64,000 bases of DNA from Anaerocolumna sp. MB42-C2 (GTDB taxonomy: Bacteria > Bacillota > Clostridia > Lachnospirales > Lachnospiraceae), in NCBI RefSeq assembly GCF_030913705.1, contig NZ_CP133190.1:4303501-4367500 (forward strand). Reading direction: 5' to 3'. Every line of letters begins with the position of its first letter. Positions within the stretch are counted from its first letter, which is position 1. Below are positions 55,341 through 63,561 of the stretch, piece by piece. The notes below the pieces were generated by a model that worked only from the letters and a program-made list of their open reading frames with translations, was not told the DNA's origin and made no database searches. Made by a program: the position numbers and the translations under genes.

Positions 55341-56783
55341 ATGAATAATAGTAATAATGTAGATAACTATATTTCAGATGAAATACATGAAGAATGCGGT
55401 GTTTTTGGTATTTATGATTTAGACGGCAAAGATGTGGCTTCTTCCATTTATTACGGTTTATTTGCACTGCAGCACAGAGGCCAGGAAAGTTGTGGTATAG
55501 CAGTAAGTGATACCAATGGTCCTAAAGGAAGTGTGAAATCTTGTAAAGGTATGGGTTTGGTAAATGAAGTTTTTACTCCGGAGAGTTTAGAGGATTTAGA
55601 AGGAAATATTGGCGTAGGGCACGTACGTTATTCAACTGCAGGAGCCAGTAACAGGGAAAATACCCAGCCTCTGGTTTTAAATTATGTAAAAGGAACATTA
55701 GGTCTTGCCCACAATGGCAATTTAATCAATGCCTTGGAATTAAAAGATGAGTTAGCTTATACCGGAGCTATTTTCCAGACTACTATTGACTCGGAAGTAA
55801 TTGCTTACCTGATAGCCAGGGAACGTTTAAAGACCGGCAGTGTAGAGGAAGCAGTCGGAAAAGCCATGTTAAAATTAAAAGGTGCGTATTCTTTGGTAAT
55901 CATGAGCCCCAGAAAATTAATCGGAGCCCGTGATCCTTTTGGTTTTCGCCCGTTATGTATCGGCAAAAGGGATAATACCTATGTATTGGCTTCCGAAAGC
56001 TCTGCGTTGGATGCAGTGGATGTGGAATTTGTCCGTGATGTTTTACCGGGCGAAGTTGTTATGATTAATGAGGACGGAATCCATTCCGATATGTCCATGG
56101 CTCAGCCTAAAATCTCCAAATGTATATTTGAATATATTTATTTTGCAAGACCGGACAGCTGTCTGGATACGGTAAGCGTATATAATTCGAGAATTATGGC
56201 AGGCAGAATCTTAGCCCAGACCCATCCGGTAGAAGCGGATCTTGTTGTAGGTGTTCCTGATTCTGGTAATGCTGCGGCTATGGGTTATTCCTTTGAATCC
56301 GGTATCCAGTATGCTACCGCATTTGTGAAAAACAGTTATGTCGGCAGGACTTTCATAAAACCAAAACAATCCATGCGGGAATCCAGCGTCCGTATTAAGC
56401 TAAATGTTTTAAAGGATGTTGTGAAAGGAAAACGTGTTATTATGATTGATGATTCCATTGTTCGTGGAACAACCTGCGAGAGAATTGTTAAAATGTTAAA
56501 AAATGCCGGTGCAACCGAAGTACACGTTCGAATCAGTTCACCACCGTTTTTATATCCTTGTTATTTTGGAACCGATGTTCCCTCTGACGATCAATTAATT
56601 GCTCATAATAATACGGTGGAACAGATTCGGGATATGATTGGAGCCGATTCCCTTGGTTATCTGTCCGTAGACCGTTTAAGTGAACTAATTGAGGGTGATA
56701 CCGGTTACTGTGATGCATGCTTTAGCGGTAATTATCCGATTGAACCTCCGAAAGACGATATCCGCGGGGAATATGAGAAATAA
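55341..56783 (+). CDS. purF: Amidophosphoribosyltransferase
   Basis: Commits PRPP to purines, using glutamine. 480 residues, the Bacillus-type form. A short N-terminal propeptide (residues 1-18) ends before catalytic Cys19 in HEECGVFGIYD, so it is probably cleaved. Visible: GHVRYSTAGASNRENTQPL (glutaminase), and PRTase loop VIMIDDSIVRGTTCERI. Cysteines near the C-terminus (YPCYFGTD, CDACFSGNYP) fit the iron-sulfur form. The start has GAAAGGA. It follows the inserted element and ends with a 350-bp gap before purB. Confidence 0.96.
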   Translation: MNNSNNVDNYISDEIHEECGVFGIYDLDGKDVASSIYYGLFALQHRGQESCGIAVSDTNGPKGSVKSCKGMGLVNEVFTPESLEDLEGNIGVGHVRYSTAGASNRENTQPLVLNYVKGTLGLAHNGNLINALELKDELAYTGAIFQTTIDSEVIAYLIARERLKTGSVEEAVGKAMLKLKGAYSLVIMSPRKLIGARDPFGFRPLCIGKRDNTYVLASESSALDAVDVEFVRDVLPGEVVMINEDGIHSDMSMAQPKISKCIFEYIYFARPDSCLDTVSVYNSRIMAGRILAQTHPVEADLVVGVPDSGNAAAMGYSFESGIQYATAFVKNSYVGRTFIKPKQSMRESSVRIKLNVLKDVVKGKRVIMIDDSIVRGTTCERIVKMLKNAGATEVHVRISSPPFLYPCYFGTDVPSDDQLIAHNNTVEQIRDMIGADSLGYLSVDRLSELIEGDTGYCDACFSGNYPIEPPKDDIRGEYEK

Positions 56784-57134
56784 TCAGGGACAAATTGATA
56801 ACAAGTACCTGTTTGAGAATAATGGGAAAAATAGTATAAACCTAAAATTCCAAATAATCAGAGGGTTTGATAGAAAATAAGAAAGATAAATAAAAGAAAT
56901 CCGGAATAAATAACTGCTTGTTTACTGAGCTTGAATGGTCTATACTGGTAGAATAAAATATGTATATAGATATGTCCAGTTTTGTTCAGTATCAAAATAT
57001 TATTTTGGGGATTCTAATATTTCATTTCAGATATTTTATTTAAGATAAAAGAGAATAACAATATATATAATCAATCATAAAGATTACAACGATTTGATAT
57101 TGAACAGGAACACGAGGAAAAGCAGGAGGAAATT
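56784..57134 (+). promoter_or_regulatory. Intergenic region with predicted purB promoter
   Basis: About 350 bp without a believable gene. TTGTTT (56918-56923), 17 bp, TATACT (56941-56946) forms a promoter for purB. The rest is AT-rich; no terminator for purF or known riboswitch was seen. Confidence 0.55.
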
Positions 57135-58568
57135 ATGAGTTACGATAAATATGTCAGTCCTTTATCCGAGCGGTATGCCAGTAAGGAAATGCAGTACATC
57201 TTTTCACCGGACATGAAATTTAAGACCTGGAGAAAGTTATGGATTGCATTAGCGGAATCGGAAAAAGAACTGGGTTTAAACATTACAGAGGAACAGATAG
57301 AAGAATTAAAGGAATTTCAGGGTGACATCAATTATGATGTTGCAAAGGAAAGAGAAGCACTGGTACGTCATGATGTTATGTCCCATGTTTATGCTTACGG
57401 TGTGCAATGTCCCAAAGCAAAAGGAATCATCCATTTAGGAGCAACTTCCTGTTATGTAGGAGATAATACGGACATTATTGTAATGACCGAAGCGCTGAAA
57501 ATAATCAAAAAGAAACTGATCAATGTTATGGACGAGCTTTCTAAGTTTGCGATGGAATATAAGGCCCTCCCTACTCTCGCTTTTACTCACTTTCAACCTG
57601 CCCAGCCTACCACGGTCGGCAAAAGAGCTGCTTTGTGGTTAATGGAGTTAAAGCTGGATTATGATGATCTAGTATATCTGATTGACAGCATGCTCTTATT
57701 AGGCTCCAAAGGAACAACCGGAACCCAGGCAAGCTTTTTGGAATTGTTTGACGGAGATCATACAAGAATTAAAAAGCTGGATGAAATGATAGCGGAAAAA
57801 ATGGGTTATACCGGATGTTACCCGGTATCCGGCCAGACCTATTCCCGCAAAGTGGATATGAGAGTTGTAAATATACTTGCCGGAATCGCTGCCAGCGCCC
57901 ATAAATTCTCAAATGATATCCGTTTACTGCAGCATTTAAAAGAAATTGAAGAACCCTTTGAAAAAAATCAGATTGGTTCCTCTGCTATGGCATATAAAAG
58001 AAATCCGATGAGAAGTGAAAGAATTGCATCACTTTCTAATTATGTGTTATCAGATGTAATGAATCCAGCTATAACCTCCGCTACCCAATGGTTTGAAAGA
58101 ACCCTGGATGATTCCGCGAATAAACGTATCAGTATTCCGGAAGCTTTTCTTGCAGTGGACGGAATTCTGGACTTATATCTGAACGTAGTCGATGGTCTTG
58201 TAGTATATAAAAAGGTAATTGAAAAACATCTTATGGCGGAACTTCCTTTTATGGCCACGGAAAATATTATGATGGATGCGGTAAAACTAGGTGGTGACAG
58301 ACAGGAACTCCATGAAAAGATAAGAACTTTATCCATGGAAGCCGGCAGAAATGTAAAGGAAAACGGTCTGGATAATAACTTATTGGAATTAATTGCAGCG
58401 GACCCCTCTTTCAATATGTCCCTGGAAGAATTAAAGAAAACCATGGATCCTGCTAAATATACCGGCCGTGCCGAACAACAGGTAGAAGAATTTATAAATG
58501 AAGTTATCCGTCCGATTCTTGATGAGAATAAAGATTTGTTAGGCTTAAAAGCAGATATTAAGGTGTGA
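57135..58568 (+). CDS. purB: Adenylosuccinate lyase
   Basis: Cleaves SAICAR and adenylosuccinate, the eighth step of IMP synthesis and the last to AMP. 477 residues, of the longer eukaryote-like subfamily. Visible: IIHLGATSCYVGDNTDI, FTHFQPAQPTTVGKRAALW, and the catalytic loop GSSAMAYKRNPMRSERIA. AGGAGG (57125-57130) precedes ATG 57135. It is followed directly by a HipA-like pseudogene. Confidence 0.96.
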   Translation: MSYDKYVSPLSERYASKEMQYIFSPDMKFKTWRKLWIALAESEKELGLNITEEQIEELKEFQGDINYDVAKEREALVRHDVMSHVYAYGVQCPKAKGIIHLGATSCYVGDNTDIIVMTEALKIIKKKLINVMDELSKFAMEYKALPTLAFTHFQPAQPTTVGKRAALWLMELKLDYDDLVYLIDSMLLLGSKGTTGTQASFLELFDGDHTRIKKLDEMIAEKMGYTGCYPVSGQTYSRKVDMRVVNILAGIAASAHKFSNDIRLLQHLKEIEEPFEKNQIGSSAMAYKRNPMRSERIASLSNYVLSDVMNPAITSATQWFERTLDDSANKRISIPEAFLAVDGILDLYLNVVDGLVVYKKVIEKHLMAELPFMATENIMMDAVKLGGDRQELHEKIRTLSMEAGRNVKENGLDNNLLELIAADPSFNMSLEELKKTMDPAKYTGRAEQQVEEFINEVIRPILDENKDLLGLKADIKV

Positions 58569-58900
58569 TTAAGGTGTCTGAAAGGCTATGGCGGTGCCAA
58601 CGGAAATAAAATCAAAATCAATCAGCGTATCTATGTGTTTCCTACTGCAGCTATTTTGGAAAACGGTAACAAAATTTCCTACTTTGATTATATATCCTCA
58701 CTGAAAAATGAGGATTGTAATCAGGCGCTGAAAAGGATTGCAGGACGTATTGATATAGATGTACTCAATAAGCTTGTAGAAGAAACGCCTGGGATTACAG
58801 AGATACAGAAAGATTTTTATAAGGTTATGCTCTCGGAGCGAAAGAAAAAATACTTGATTATAGTATGGAGCTGTTGTTGAAACAGGAACTTTCACAGTAA
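58569..58900 (+). pseudogene. HipA-like kinase remnant, internally deleted and frameshifted
   Basis: The open frame after the purB stop reads LKGYGGANGNKIKINQRIYV, a HipA-like N-terminus, then runs directly into FPTAAILENGNKISYFDYISS and ALKRIAGRIDIDVLNKLVEETPGITEIQKDFYKVML, which resembles a HipA C-terminus. The middle of the kinase (about 200 residues, including the ATP loop) is missing. Near the end, a poly-A tract (58847-58854) appears to lack one A: restoring it turns YLIIVWSCC into ILDYSMELLLKQELSQ up to a TAA at 58898. The family assignment is from memory and moderate. No intact partner antitoxin is seen. Confidence 0.55.
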
Positions 58901-59032
58901 GAACAAGGAAGTTCTGTGCTAAAACAAAAGTTTACAATGTTATATTAAGATGATATCACTCGCTTCATGGCGGGTGAGGAAAAAGAAATGTATTGAGTTA
59001 AACCCTTTTGATTAAGAAAGAGTAGTATTTAG

Positions 59033-59085
59033 AACCGGCGTAAAGGCTCAGATTATCTGATTTGGGCCTTTACGCCGGTTTAATT
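59033..59085. terminator. Bidirectional terminator before the GH43 gene
   Basis: AACCGGCGTAAAGG (59033-59046) pairs perfectly with CCTTTACGCCGGTT (59067-59080), with a 20-nt loop. It can end transcripts from purB and from the minus-strand GH43 operon (ending at 59105). Confidence 0.8.
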
Positions 59086-59104
59086 ATCATAGGCTTTCTC
59101 TCTT

Positions 59105-60517
59105 CTAATGATTTTTCTCAGCCAGCTTTAACGGATAAGCCTGTGGTGTGACGGTCGGGCCATACACCTCCAGCCGGTCAGCCTTACCCTCCTCTGGAAC
59201 AAAGCGGATACGGTCAATGCAAAGGTTTCTTGGTTGGACTGACTTTGTATCATGATGAGAATGATATAGGATGAACATATCCTCTCCGTTTGGTGATTTT
59301 ACAATACAGTGATGCCCTGTGCCATGGGACAGGTAGTGATAGGAGAGAATTGGATTCCCCTCATATTTTACATAAGGTCCTTGCGGGTTATCCGATACAG
59401 CATATCCCACAGCGTACCCGATGCTTTCAAAATGGCTGCCGGAATAGGTTAAATAATATTTTCCGTTATGCTTTATGACATATGGAGCCTCAGCTACAGG
59501 AGACTGCTGCTGTTCCCATTCCTCGTCAGCCTTGATTACCAGGGTTTCCGTAGAAAGAATAGGCGTTACGCAGTCAGCCTCCATCTTCATACTATAGAGT
59601 GCATAGGTTTTTCCTTCCCGCCAGGAGACGTAAAAGATATAAACAGATCCGTTTTCATCAACGAAGTAATGTCCGTCAATACTCTTATCAAATAAAAAAT
59701 CGGGCTCGGGTATAAAAGGTCCCAGCGGAGAAGAAGCGGTTGCGATTCCAAGGTGTTCACTAACGGAAGCTAACAGATAGAATTTGTTGTTTAATTCCAT
59801 AATGTCGGGGGCCCAGTAGCAATCTTTCATTCCCCAGGCTTCGTCCATTACCTTACCACCGTATTCCCAGTGGATTAGATCTTTGGACAGATAAGCCTCA
59901 TATCCTGTTTTAAGAGTGGAGGAGGTAGCATAGAGGTAATAAACTCCTTTGTGGTATAAAACATCGGGATCTGCATACCCCTTTAAGATTGGATTCTGGT
60001 ACTTTTCTGTTTTAGCGGTATCACATGTCGAGTCTAAGTTTGTGAGGGGTTCAGAATAAAAATTTTTCCATAAACCATTATTCTCATCTGTCAGGAGTTC
60101 TCCCTTGGCAGGATCCGCTGCGATTGCGGAAAGTCTGCATTCTGTGTCTTCCATGGGGAGTTCGAATATTGGCCAGAGAGGAAAGGATGAGGAGTTCTCT
60201 CTCAAAGTTATATCTTCTAAAAAACCTGAACAAATATTATCCTGTTTTTTTATGGTAATACGATAGGTATGTTCCGGTTCAATAATTCCTGACTTTCTCT
60301 TTTGCAGGATACTAGTCCTGCTTTCCCTGGAAAAGGAAAGCAATTCGATAAAGCCGTCCTTATTGAGGCAAAAGAGATAACCCTTAGCCGGCTGGGCAAG
60401 AGAATCTGCCATAAACAGAATCCCGCACCAATTAAAAACAGGAAAAGGTTTTATGTCTGCATGAATAGTAAAATCCTTACCTGGAAAACTTTCTTTACTT
60501 AATATCTGCCAATCCAT
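59105..60517 (-). CDS. GH43 glycosidase (beta-xylosidase/arabinofuranosidase), intracellular
   Basis: 470 residues. An N-terminal beta-rich domain (about 1-165; KDFTIHADIKPFPVFNWCGILFMADS) resembles LamG/GH32C-type sandwiches, then the GH43 five-bladed propeller (about 175-470). Catalytic residues: general base Asp in KGYADPDVLYHKG, pKa-tuning Asp in YWAPDIMELNNKF, general acid Glu in VAEAPYVIKHNGKYYLTYSG. No signal peptide, so it acts on imported xylo- or arabino-oligosaccharides. The start at 60517 has AGGAGG (complement of 60528-60533). It lies 107 bp after the lipoprotein GH43, in the same operon. Confidence 0.9.
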   Translation of the reverse strand: MDWQILSKESFPGKDFTIHADIKPFPVFNWCGILFMADSLAQPAKGYLFCLNKDGFIELLSFSRESRTSILQKRKSGIIEPEHTYRITIKKQDNICSGFLEDITLRENSSSFPLWPIFELPMEDTECRLSAIAADPAKGELLTDENNGLWKNFYSEPLTNLDSTCDTAKTEKYQNPILKGYADPDVLYHKGVYYLYATSSTLKTGYEAYLSKDLIHWEYGGKVMDEAWGMKDCYWAPDIMELNNKFYLLASVSEHLGIATASSPLGPFIPEPDFLFDKSIDGHYFVDENGSVYIFYVSWREGKTYALYSMKMEADCVTPILSTETLVIKADEEWEQQQSPVAEAPYVIKHNGKYYLTYSGSHFESIGYAVGYAVSDNPQGPYVKYEGNPILSYHYLSHGTGHHCIVKSPNGEDMFILYHSHHDTKSVQPRNLCIDRIRFVPEEGKADRLEVYGPTVTPQAYPLKLAEKNH

Positions 60518-60624
60518 TAAGTATTTCCTCCTGAATATTGAATTGTTTTTAAACATAATGATTGTTTATTAAAGTACTGCTGTGACGGTACTGGGAGTTA
60601 ATTGCACATTTTTTGTCCTGTTAA

Positions 60625-62091
60625 TTAATTCTGCTTTATAACCATGATTTCTGACAGGCCAAGCTCTTTTACTGATGCTTTTGGAGTTAGTATCAGTTCT
60701 ATTTTCTTAACAGTCTGTTCATTAAAGTTTAAAATAGCTGCACGTTCATCGGTATTCTCAGATAGGGAATATTCCTCTGTTATATACCGGTCGTCCAGGA
60801 CTGCTTTGACCTTTGAGAAGTCCTGGCTCTTGTTAACACCTCGATAGACAAGGATATTGGATACTTTAACAGGCTCTTTAAATTGAAGAGTAACTAATGC
60901 AACATCTTCTGCTACGGGGATAGTACAGTCATACCTGGAATCACCTTTGTGCAGGGTAAAGATACCGTCTGTCAGAAGCTGTGGATCACTTACACCGGTG
61001 ATATCTGCCTTGCCAGTCACATTAGCATAGGAACCGTCGGATGGAATGGGCTGTGAGCAGAGAGTTGGGCCGTCCACATACATTTCGCCCGTCCTTGTAA
61101 AGAGTACCTTGTCAATGTTCAGCTTTCGGTTGCCACCGCCGGTCTTCGGGTCCGTATGGGTGTGATATGCCATCCAGATTTCTGTTCCATCAGGGGAAAC
61201 CGTAAAGCTGTGATGGCCCGGACCTGATATTGTTGCCTGGGTGCCGGAGGTCAGAATGGGGTTGTGATTATATTTCTCAAAGGGGCCCAAGGGAGAAGAA
61301 CTGGTGGCATAACCTACCGAATAGGATGAATTTGCATAACAATTGGCGGAGTAAGAAAGATAGTAGGTATTATTATGCTTTATGACTTCAGGACCTTCAT
61401 TCCATAAGGGATTAACGGAGGCCATTTCCCATTTTTGAGCAGGTGTAATTAAAAGCAAGGGTTCGCCTTTTATAGAAAGCATGTCATCGTTTAATGGTAC
61501 ACCATAGATTTCACTTTTTTTGATGTCTCCGATACCATTTTCAGAGCAGTCTCTTGAAAAATAAAGATATTTTGAGCCATCATCATCTATTAGCACATTG
61601 GCGTCTATGGCAGCATAACCCAGATCAAAAAGAGGTGCATTTTTAACATCCTCAAAAGGTCCATCCGGTTTATTGGAAAGCGCTAAACCGATACGAAGAC
61701 TTCCCTTTGAATTTCTTGCGGAATAGTACATATAGTACTTGTGATTATATTCTACTACCTCCGGGGCCCAAAAACTGTCAATGCACCAGGAATCCGATTT
61801 TTTGATATAACACAGATTTTTACCTGACCAGTTGACCAGGTCTTTAGATTTCCAGCAATAATATCCGTTTGATGCCGAGGTACAGTATAAATAATAAGTA
61901 TCATCTGAAGCTTTTAATATAAAAGGATCACCTATCTGTGTGATGCCAAGGTCATTTTGAAAAAAAAGCTTTTCTTCAGTTGTGATTAGTTCCAGTGTTG
62001 TATAAGATTTCATATGATTGCATCCTCCTAATATAAGGGTCATTATACAGAAAATTAAAAGATTCAAAAGATTTTTACTTCGTTTTTTCAT
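60625..62091 (-). CDS. GH43 glycosidase lipoprotein, surface-attached
   Basis: 488 residues. Signal peptide ending in lipobox LILGGC (Cys24), so the enzyme is tethered outside. GH43 propeller (about 50-345) with base Asp in QIGDPFILKASDD, Asp/Glu in FWAPEVVEYNHKY and acid Glu in NEGPEVIKHNNTYYLSYSAN. A C-terminal beta domain (about 370-488) resembles a carbohydrate-binding discoidin-like module: VALVTLQFKEPVKVSNILVYRG. It likely trims xylan or arabinan side chains at the surface, passing sugars to the intracellular GH43. Divergent from the ArsR-type regulator. Confidence 0.88.
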   Translation of the reverse strand: MKKRSKNLLNLLIFCIMTLILGGCNHMKSYTTLELITTEEKLFFQNDLGITQIGDPFILKASDDTYYLYCTSASNGYYCWKSKDLVNWSGKNLCYIKKSDSWCIDSFWAPEVVEYNHKYYMYYSARNSKGSLRIGLALSNKPDGPFEDVKNAPLFDLGYAAIDANVLIDDDGSKYLYFSRDCSENGIGDIKKSEIYGVPLNDDMLSIKGEPLLLITPAQKWEMASVNPLWNEGPEVIKHNNTYYLSYSANCYANSSYSVGYATSSSPLGPFEKYNHNPILTSGTQATISGPGHHSFTVSPDGTEIWMAYHTHTDPKTGGGNRKLNIDKVLFTRTGEMYVDGPTLCSQPIPSDGSYANVTGKADITGVSDPQLLTDGIFTLHKGDSRYDCTIPVAEDVALVTLQFKEPVKVSNILVYRGVNKSQDFSKVKAVLDDRYITEEYSLSENTDERAAILNFNEQTVKKIELILTPKASVKELGLSEIMVIKQN

Positions 62092-62229
62092 ATTACAAAA
62101 ATAACCTCATTTCCGAACTGATATTTCAGATGCCAAGCTTGCGATTGCAGCACTGGCATAAACTCGATTCGTATGACTTTTTAACAAGTTCCATGAAAAC
62201 TGTAGGATTATCTCATGAGAAAGACGTAA

Positions 62230-62248
62230 ATTACAAAAAAAATGTAAC
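62230..62248. promoter_or_regulatory. Operator 1, ATTACA-N7-TGTAAC
   Basis: ATTACA (62230-62235), 7 bp, TGTAAC (62243-62248). An inverted repeat identical in design to the other two. It lies nearest the GH43 operon, about 140 bp upstream of its start. Confidence 0.65.
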
Positions 62249-62431
62249 AAATAAAATACAGTAATTTCCATGGAACTTATTTACTATAAAGTACACGAAA
62301 AATAGTTGTAATACAATATAAAACACAACTAAAAAAATATGAAAAATTTGTGCAATATTACTTTGCGAAGTAAAAAAGTATAAATCAATAATGTTAAATA
62401 AACGATTTATAGAAAAAATTCCAAAGCTAAT

Positions 62432-62450
62432 ATTACATAAAAAATGTAAT
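62432..62450. promoter_or_regulatory. Operator 2, ATTACA-N7-TGTAAT
   Basis: ATTACA (62432-62437), 7 bp, TGTAAT (62445-62450). It lies just upstream of the regulator's -35 box (62457). Centre-to-centre distance to operator 3 is 74 bp, about seven helical turns, so a looping dimer is possible. Confidence 0.7.
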
Positions 62451-62456
62451 AAATAA

Positions 62457-62485
62457 TTGACTACATGAAAACGGTATGCTATATT
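62457..62485 (+). promoter_or_regulatory. Promoter of the ArsR-type regulator
   Basis: TTGACT (62457-62462), 17 bp, TATATT (62480-62485). The transcript would start near 62492, with operator 3 just downstream. Confidence 0.75.
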
Positions 62486-62505
62486 GAGATTATGAGAGAC
62501 GTAAA

Positions 62506-62524
62506 ATTACATAGATATTGTAAT
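62506..62524. promoter_or_regulatory. Operator 3, ATTACA-N7-TGTAAT
   Basis: ATTACA (62506-62511), 7 bp, TGTAAT (62519-62524). It lies about 15 bp after the predicted transcription start and 23 bp before the regulator's start codon, a repressing position. Confidence 0.7.
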
Positions 62525-62546
62525 AAACAAGAAAGGAGGAGTTTGA

Positions 62547-63542
62547 TTGAAGATTAAGAAGAAAAGGATTGTCCTTGACTTTGATAACAAAGAAAATATT
62601 ATACAAGTTGGAAAAGCGCTGTCATCAGATATAAGACTTGATATTTTAAAATTGTTAATTGACAAGTCTGTAAATATCAGTGAAATAGCAAATACCTTTC
62701 AGATTCCCTTATCTTCCGCTGCGCTGCATGTGAAAGTGCTGGAAGAAGCAGGCATGATAACAGCAACGGAACAGCCGGGAGTAAGGGGGGCACAGAAGGT
62801 ATGTGGGATTGCCTTTGAAGATATTTATTTCAACGCATTCCGACATAAGATGGGCAGGAATAATAATAAAATTTATCATTTTCCTATGGGAATCGGCAAT
62901 TACTATAATTGTCTGGTAAATAAAAACTGCGGGATTATCAGTGAACGTTCTTACCTTGGAGTGGAAGATTCTCCTTATGGCTTTTATGCACAAAACAGAA
63001 ACGAAGCCCAGCTTATCTGGTTTATGTCTGGTTATCTGGAATACCGCTTTCCCAACTATATGCTGAAAAATGGCAAGGCAAAAGAATTATCCTTTTCTTT
63101 TGAAGTCTGCTCGGAAGCACCGGGGTATCAAAATGACTGGCCTTCCGATATAACCGTTTGGGTTAATGACAGGGAAATCGCAACAATTTATTCCAGTGGA
63201 GATTTTGGAGACAGGAGAGGGCACTTAAATCCGGAATGGTGGAGTGATACCATGACACAGTACGGGGTTTTAAAGAATGTCACTGTAAATGGACAAGGCT
63301 GTTTTGAGGATTTAGTCAAGACATCTGACGAAACATTAGATACTCTTAGTATTTATGATGGATACTATATCAGTTTTAAAATCGGAGTAAAGCCCGATGC
63401 TAAAAATCTTGGGGGAATGAATCTGTTCGGAGAAAAATTCGGAGATTTTGCCCAGGGCATTATCATGAGTGTGCAGATGGACAGCAGCGCAGAGGATGAT
63501 CCTGTGGCAGAAACAGAGGTAGATTTAAAGGCATTTAATTAA
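62547..63542 (+). CDS. ArsR-type winged-helix regulator with large C-terminal ligand-like domain
   Basis: 331 residues. The N-terminal ArsR-like HTH (about 10-95) reads VGKALSSDIRLDILKLLIDKSVNISEIANTFQIPLSSAALHVKVLEEAGMI. The remaining 210 residues form a beta-rich domain (GYLEYRFPNYMLKNGKAKELSFSFEVCSEAP, DWPSDITVWVNDREIATIYSSGDFG) that looks like a carbohydrate- or sugar-sensing module; I recognise no named domain. The start codon is TTG 62547, fixed by AAGGAGG (62533-62539). It probably binds the three ATTACA palindromes and controls the GH43 operon and the transporter gene that follows. Confidence 0.75.
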   Translation: MKIKKKRIVLDFDNKENIIQVGKALSSDIRLDILKLLIDKSVNISEIANTFQIPLSSAALHVKVLEEAGMITATEQPGVRGAQKVCGIAFEDIYFNAFRHKMGRNNNKIYHFPMGIGNYYNCLVNKNCGIISERSYLGVEDSPYGFYAQNRNEAQLIWFMSGYLEYRFPNYMLKNGKAKELSFSFEVCSEAPGYQNDWPSDITVWVNDREIATIYSSGDFGDRRGHLNPEWWSDTMTQYGVLKNVTVNGQGCFEDLVKTSDETLDTLSIYDGYYISFKIGVKPDAKNLGGMNLFGEKFGDFAQGIIMSVQMDSSAEDDPVAETEVDLKAFN

Positions 63543-63561
63543 TATGAGGAGGAAATAAGTT

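Larger units (their letters stand above)
62092..62546. promoter_or_regulatory. Divergent control region between GH43 operon and ArsR-type regulator
   Basis: 455 bp, very AT-rich, no ORF. Contains three identical-spacing palindromes (listed below), a promoter for the plus-strand regulator, a weak cre-like TGAAAACGGTATG (62466-62478) in its spacer, and a long inverted repeat AAGTTCCATG (62186-62195) / CATGGAACTT (62269-62278), continuing with ACTGTA/TACAGT, which encloses the first palindrome. Confidence 0.65.

Noticed and set aside
56689..56880. 63-residue open frame overlapping the purF end
   Set aside because: No ribosome site or family similarity; it is a shadow of purF running into AT-rich sequence.
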